Below the pieces are notes generated by a model. The model was not told where the DNA came from and ran no database searches. It saw only the letters and a list, made by a program, of their open reading frames with translations. Both the position numbers and the translations under genes were made by a program. From Clostridia bacterium (GTDB taxonomy: Bacteria > Bacillota > Clostridia > Oscillospirales > CAG-382), in the NCBI GenBank assembly GCA_017560285.1, contig JAFYOG010000119.1:1-5569 (forward strand): DNA of 5,569 bases. Reading direction: 5' to 3'. Below, one piece after another: positions 3,654 through 5,569 of this stretch (positions within the stretch are counted from its first letter, which is position 1; each line of letters begins with the position of its first letter).

Positions 3654-5569
3654 TTAAGCTGGCCATTCCACATCTTCGCCGTAATCCGGCACGATGGTAT
3701 TTATGATAAAATCACAGCCTTTAATGTTTTCGGCAATGGTTTTATCTATTACCACGTAATGCATATAACCGTAAAGGTCGTCGGTATGGCCGATAGCGTA
3801 TTTATCAAGCGATATCGAAATAACGTTGCCCTCGGTTATGCCAAGGTCGGTTATTTCAAATTTATCTCCGCCGGAGCCGGAAACCAAAAAGAAGCATACT
3901 ACGCCCTTGTCGTTAAAGAAGCTTTCGTCGTTGAAAAATTCTATATCCTCAAGGTGACTGATATTAATAGTATCGCAGAAGGTCGTTAGCAGCTCTGCCT
4001 GTTGCTTGCTTGTAATAACCACGGCATCGTCATTGTAAGTAAATCGGCTGGAAAACATATCCAATCTGCCGGTAACGATTTCCAAATCCTGTACAGAAAC
4101 AGGCTGTTTTTCTGTAGTTTTTGTAACCGTAGTATTAACCTTAAAGCTTGTGCAATCGGCTAATTGCGCCGTATCTACCTCTGCTACAATCAAATTCCGC
4201 TGTATGCCTTCGGGGCTGTAATTGCTGTGTGGCTGGGCAGTAATGCTAACCGTCAAAGCCTTGTCGGCAACGCTTATATCGGTTACGGTATAGCTTGTTA
4301 AAAGCCTTGGCGACCAAGCGTAGGTTACCAAAATCGCCTTTTCTTTAAAATATTCTTCGGAAATAGATTCCGCATAATATTCAAAAGTGCTGTTGGAACC
4401 GTATTGGTTTAATTTTAAATTGCTTAAAAAACTATTAAGCTCATTCATGGATTTTATAACAAACACCTTGGAGCTTTTGCCGTATTGGTTGGCATCTGTT
4501 TGCCATTGTTGCTTTATTGTGTCGGTTAAGGGAGCAAAGGAATTATATTGGTTAAAGCTAACCTTGCGGTTGGCAGGGATAGAATCTTCATTGGGCTTGG
4601 ATAAAATTTTCAAATCCACAGCGTAAAGCACCTTTTCGGGTGTATATCCCGCGTTGTCCTTGTAGGTAGCATCGGCTTCCGCCCAAAGCTCTGCCTGTAC
4701 CTCGTAGCCTGTCTTAACCATACTGCAATCGGGCCAATATACCTTGCACATCACGCCGTCTTGGCGCACTGCGTAAAAGTAACCGTCAAGAACCGAGGGT
4801 GTTGCCAAGGTTTGCTGGGCTACGGTAAGCTTTGCAACCTCGGGTTGCTTATACGGAATCTCGGGGGTGGGACACCTAAGGTATGCGTTCATCAAAGCGG
4901 CTTGAGCGGTGGTAAGGGTAGCAAAACGGTCGTCGGTTTCGTCGCTTATAAATCCTGCAGAATTGTAATAAAGCAGTTTCGCTTTGGTGCCGTCGCCTAC
5001 CATAATTAAGAAATCGTAATCATAATTGACCTTTTTATCCTGCCAATCTAACCGATTTATAACGGTTAGGATTTTTTCTTTAACATAGGCTGCGGAGTCG
5101 AACTGTTGCACACGTAGGTTGGGTCCGGGCACGGTATAGGTATAAATTTTACCGCTGTAAGGGGGTTCTTCGGGCTCGGGCTCGCTTGTTTCGGGTTCGC
5201 TTGTTTCGGGCTCGCTAACCTCGGGTTCACTTGTTTCGGGCTCGCTTGTTTCGGGCTCGCTGACCTCGGGCTCGCTTGTTTCAGGCTCGCTCACTTCGGG
5301 CTCGCTAACCTCGGGTTCGCTGACCTCGGGTTCGCTTGTTTCGGGGTCACTAACCTCGGGCTCACTTGTTTCGGGTTCGCTAACGTCTACGCTTATATCA
5401 ACGCTAACGTCGCTGTCGTCGGCGCCGCCTACCGAGCTTTCGGAAGAGGTATCCGAAGCATCTTGGCTGTTTTGGAAAGCTTCGTCATCGGTGGAAACGT
5501 CGTTGTTGGTTGGGTTGGTAAGGAAGAACACTGCAACGGCAATACATACAATAACCGATGCAATAATTA
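3654..5569 (-). CDS. Membrane-anchored extracytoplasmic protein with SEPE stalk and duplicated C-terminal domain, 5' partial
   Basis: I do not recognise a named family. The reading frame is open to the right edge, so the true start lies outside the window. Residue numbers here count from the GTG at 5529-5531. Upstream of that codon the frame still encodes a hydrophobic stretch (IIASVIVCIAVAVFFL), read as an N-terminal transmembrane anchor or uncleaved signal; the GTG falls inside it and is not a credible start. Then come a Ser/Asp-rich linker (about 8-49), 14 (V/T)SEPE pentapeptides (50-119), a domain of about 190 residues with no motif I can name (125-315), and two diverged copies of a beta-rich domain (about 355-469 and 502-614). 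The acidic, proline-rich stalk suggests an extracellular domain held away from the membrane through the cell wall. The paired domains faintly recall PrcB-type C-terminal domains, a tentative guess. No promoter is in view; no clear leftward terminator follows. Confidence 0.88.
   Translation of the reverse strand, partial: IIASVIVCIAVAVFFLTNPTNNDVSTDDEAFQNSQDASDTSSESSVGGADDSDVSVDISVDVSEPETSEPEVSDPETSEPEVSEPEVSEPEVSEPETSEPEVSEPETSEPETSEPEVSEPETSEPETSEPEPEEPPYSGKIYTYTVPGPNLRVQQFDSAAYVKEKILTVINRLDWQDKKVNYDYDFLIMVGDGTKAKLLYYNSAGFISDETDDRFATLTTAQAALMNAYLRCPTPEIPYKQPEVAKLTVAQQTLATPSVLDGYFYAVRQDGVMCKVYWPDCSMVKTGYEVQAELWAEADATYKDNAGYTPEKVLYAVDLKILSKPNEDSIPANRKVSFNQYNSFAPLTDTIKQQWQTDANQYGKSSKVFVIKSMNELNSFLSNLKLNQYGSNSTFEYYAESISEEYFKEKAILVTYAWSPRLLTSYTVTDISVADKALTVSITAQPHSNYSPEGIQRNLIVAEVDTAQLADCTSFKVNTTVTKTTEKQPVSVQDLEIVTGRLDMFSSRFTYNDDAVVITSKQQAELLTTFCDTINISHLEDIEFFNDESFFNDKGVVCFFLVSGSGGDKFEITDLGITEGNVISISLDKYAIGHTDDLYGYMHYVVIDKTIAENIKGCDFIINTIVPDYGEDVEWPA
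3690..4028 (-). other. Second copy of the duplicated beta-rich domain
   Basis: Residues 502-614 of the leftward protein follow the same plan as 355-469: an opening strand with a VIxS-like motif (AVVITS), a helix, an F-rich strand ending FFNDKGVVCFF, a pair of strands (FEITDLGITEGNVISISL), and a closing HYVVIDKTIAENIKGCDF segment. The final segment aligns with NLIVAEVDTAQLADCTSF in copy 1. Identity is low but the order and spacing match by eye. Confidence 0.5.
4125..4469 (-). other. First copy of the duplicated beta-rich domain
   Basis: Residues 355-469 of the leftward protein: KVFVIKSMNELNSFL, then YFKEKAILVTYAWS, then YTVTDISVADKALTVSI, and a closing LIVAEVDTAQLADCTSFKV. It matches the copy at residues 502-614 in element order, including the conserved Cys near the end (C460 and C606). 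Confidence 0.5.
5175..5384 (-). repeat. Fourteen tandem 15-bp units encoding (V/T)SEPE
   Basis: Reading N to C, the first residue of the units runs V T V T V V V T V T T V T T. Unit 3 has D instead of E (VSDPE). The run ends in PEEPPYSG. At DNA level the units differ mostly in synonymous Ser and Glu codons and in the ACA/GTT/GTC/GTG first codon. The repeat makes a stiff, strongly negative stalk between the membrane segment and the folded part. Copy number in such tracts commonly varies between strains. Confidence 0.95.
5520..5569 (-). other. Transmembrane segment at the N-terminal side of the partial protein
   Basis: The minus-strand frame from the window edge encodes about 16 consecutive hydrophobic or small residues (IIASVIVCIAVAVFFL) and then TNPTNN. 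This is a typical single membrane-spanning helix followed by a polar exit. The preceding cytoplasmic residues and start codon are outside the window. Confidence 0.8.

Noticed and set aside
3633..3989. Plus-strand 118-residue open frame at the end of the leftward gene
   Set aside because: It overlaps, antisense, the end of a well-supported coding frame with repeated domains, and it starts inside the hairpin next to the stop codon. No ribosome site or family resemblance was seen.
5048..5069. 7-bp inverted repeat CTAACCG/CGGTTAG inside the leftward gene
   Set aside because: It lies in the middle of coding sequence with no T-tail and no relation to the GCGATAT array, so it is probably chance.
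5529..5531. GTG as the start of the SEPE-stalk protein
   Set aside because: The frame stays open upstream and encodes a transmembrane helix that this GTG would cut in two, so the real start is outside the window.

Overview
The window looks like chromosomal DNA from a low-to-mid GC Firmicute, most likely an anaerobic Clostridia lineage of the gut Oscillospiraceae/Ruminococcaceae kind. The grounds are a Clostridia-style RNase J with a long lysine-rich N-terminal tail, a MurA of Gram-positive type, strong SigA-like promoters, intrinsic terminators with T-tails, and an exported protein with a Ser-Glu-Pro stalk. The taxonomic call is an inference from style; no rRNA or other marker is present.

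Layout. (1) Positions 1-48 hold an intrinsic terminator for the leftward gene. (2) Positions 49-1824, minus strand, encode ribonuclease J (rnj). (3) Positions 1825-2055 are a divergent control region with two near-consensus SigA-type promoters back to back, one for each flanking gene. Each predicted transcript has a potential hairpin close to its 5' end. (4) Positions 2056-3327, plus strand, encode UDP-N-acetylglucosamine 1-carboxyvinyltransferase (murA) with all the main catalytic residues. (5) Positions 3328-3653 are a non-coding convergent region. It holds two tandem terminators followed by a mirror-symmetric array of eight heptamers: four GCGATAT-type, then four in inverted orientation. 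Small, mostly perfect hairpins of unrelated stem sequence separate them. (6) Positions 3654-5569, minus strand, encode a large predicted membrane-anchored extracytoplasmic protein whose N-terminus lies beyond the right edge. It has a transmembrane segment, an acidic linker, 14 copies of a (V/T)SEPE pentapeptide, an unassigned domain, and two diverged copies of a beta-rich domain.

The two recognised genes are housekeeping: RNA decay/maturation (RNase J) and the first committed step of peptidoglycan synthesis (MurA). They share a promoter region but no obvious pathway. The third gene is of unknown function. The least explained item is the hairpin/heptamer array at 3453-3653, whose inverted halves could fold into one ladder of stacked junctions. 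It resembles a modular palindromic repeat family (BIME/MITE-like in spirit), but I cannot assign it to a named family from sequence alone.
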